Assembly (NCBI RefSeq): GCF_003403015.1 | Contig: NZ_QURL01000008.1 | Coordinates: 120,239-184,238 of the forward strand | DNA length: 64,000 nucleotides | Reading direction: 5' to 3' | Source: Fulvimarina endophytica | GTDB lineage: Bacteria; Pseudomonadota; Alphaproteobacteria; Rhizobiales; Rhizobiaceae | Shown here: positions 63,530 through 64,000 of the stretch, piece by piece | How the letters are laid out: the number at the start of each line of letters is the position of its first letter | Numbering within the stretch: position 1 is the stretch's first letter | The notes under the pieces: generated by a model | What the model was told of the DNA's origin: nothing | Databases searched by the model: none | Seen by the model: only the letters and a program-made list of their open reading frames with translations | Program-made: the position numbers and the translations under genes

Positions 63530-63808
63530 TTAGAAGTTTCCCGACGCAGCCTCGCTAAGGATCAGCTTCGCGAGCGTCAGATCGGAGACCGCCTTGCGCA
63601 GCCGCTCGTTCGCTTTCTCGAGATTCTTCAGACGCTTCACCTGGCTGCCCTTCAGGCCGCCATACTCCTTGCGCCAACGGTAATAGGTAAACTGCGTGAC
63701 GCTGATCGCCCGGACCGCCTCGGCCACGCTCCGTCCCTGCGAAACAAGGACATCCACCTGCCGCAGCTTCGCGACGATCTCTTCAGGCTTGTGCTTCTTG
63801 TCCGGCAT
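63530..63808 (-). CDS. IS3-family transposase OrfA
   Basis: This 92-residue protein begins MPDKKHKPEEIVAKLRQVDV, with an HTH_Tnp_1-type helix-turn-helix (SVAEAVRAISVTQFTYYRWR) and a leucine-zipper-like C-terminal coiled coil (KRLKNLEKANERLRKAVSDL). GAGGACGAG before the ATG gives a good ribosome site. In IS3 elements OrfA is joined to OrfB by -1 frameshifting. It appears intact but its OrfB partner is not. Confidence 0.88.
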   Translation of the reverse strand: MPDKKHKPEEIVAKLRQVDVLVSQGRSVAEAVRAISVTQFTYYRWRKEYGGLKGSQVKRLKNLEKANERLRKAVSDLTLAKLILSEAASGNF

Positions 63809-63873
63809 GCTCTCGTCCTCCAATGACCCGAAAATCATACTTCACGGAGGACCACTTCGCCGGGGGCAGACCA

Positions 63874-64000
63874 CGCTCTTGCTCGGATCGGCAAGGCGCA
63901 TGAGTTCGGGAAACAGGAAAGCGTCGCCCAGCCCCTTCGCCCAATGCACGAAGCCGATCTCATCGAGAAAGTCGTTGAGAACGAAGAAGTTCGTGCTCGC
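63874..64000 (-). pseudogene. Fragment resembling a tyrosine recombinase, cut by the IS3 element and window edge
   Basis: The minus strand from the right edge reads STNFFVLNDFLDEIGFVHWA then KGLGDAFLFPELMRLADPSK. The pattern of HPELI-like helix, then FPEL, resembles phage-type integrases in which an IGFLDYV...LFPELK segment lies before the catalytic His-x-x-Arg. Only 42 residues are visible and no catalytic residue is included, so the call is tentative. The frame stops at the IS3 end, suggesting the insertion disrupted an integrase gene. Confidence 0.4.

Larger units (their letters stand above)
62545..63873 (-). mobile_element. IS3-family element with recognisable ends, inactivated
   Basis: Element of about 1.33 kb with imperfect inverted ends: TGGTCTGCCCCTACCGGGTG on the left, and TGGTCTGCCCCCGGCGAAGT as the reverse complement of the right end. 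The outer 11 bases match exactly. It holds orfA (intact) and orfB (broken) on the minus strand. No obvious target duplication is seen. It separates an older IS3 remnant on the left from a recombinase-like fragment on the right. Confidence 0.85.

Noticed and set aside
1..64000. Intact tRNA genes, rRNA genes and CRISPR arrays
   Set aside because: I looked for tRNA arms, conserved rRNA segments and regular repeat-spacer patterns and found none beyond the short tRNA-Ser-like end at 19303-19322.

Overview
The window is about 62-64% GC by eye and carries an alphaproteobacterial gene repertoire: Dpp/Opp-type transport operons, XDH-type oxidoreductases, PrtDE-type type I secretion, and ISs of the IS3, IS5 and IS256 families. 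The order Hyphomicrobiales (Rhizobiales) is the best guess. No rRNA or ribosomal protein gene is present to confirm this. No CRISPR array or intact tRNA was seen.

Layout from left to right. (1) 1-1858: the 5' part of an HD-cas3 gene running off the left edge. It looks like type I-C, but no other cas gene is visible. (2) 2230-18747: a two-component system (LuxR-type regulator and NarX/DegS-type kinase) divergent from a giant 2703-residue RTX haem peroxidase (peroxicin). A type I secretion operon follows: PrtD-like ABC exporter, membrane-anchored cadherin/RTX protein, HlyD-like adaptor. The kinase/regulator pair plausibly controls the peroxidase and its exporter. (3) 18748-19483: mostly empty, but holds a short sequence like a tRNA-Ser 3' end with an inverted repeat, a candidate attachment scar. 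(4) 19484-40650: a dense anti-phage island. It contains a complete type I Zorya system (zorABCD, minus strand), a UvrD-like helicase just upstream in the same direction, then divergent hsdRMS (type I restriction-modification) and mcrBC. McrB has an EVE-like domain inserted inside its AAA+ core.

(5) 40651-50581: IS debris, a tandem hairpin repeat, an AraC regulator, and a tightly overlapping catabolic operon. The operon encodes a molybdenum hydroxylase with three subunits (the large one fused to a CoxG/SRPBCC domain), an acyl-CoA ligase, an enoyl-CoA hydratase and a BenE-type transporter. It probably degrades an aromatic or cyclic carboxylate by way of CoA thioesters. (6) 50581-53840: a decaying stretch with a MaoC fragment, an aldo/keto reductase broken by an amber codon, a LysR regulator broken by a frameshift, a complete IS5-family element and an IS256 remnant.

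(7) 54089-62206: a compact operon: promoter, leader with a strong intrinsic terminator, amiC (amide sensor), amiR (ANTAR antiterminator), dppC-dppB-type permeases, a family-5 solute-binding protein, acetamidase/formamidase and a fused double ABC ATPase. The order predicts that an amide ligand releases AmiR from AmiC, AmiR suppresses the leader terminator, and the cell then imports and hydrolyses the amide or a related solute. (8) 62207-64000: an IS3 transposase remnant, a nearly full-length but broken IS3-family element with recognisable ends, and a fragment that looks like a tyrosine recombinase. Frequent IS debris, broken genes and clustered defence genes indicate accessory, island-like DNA.
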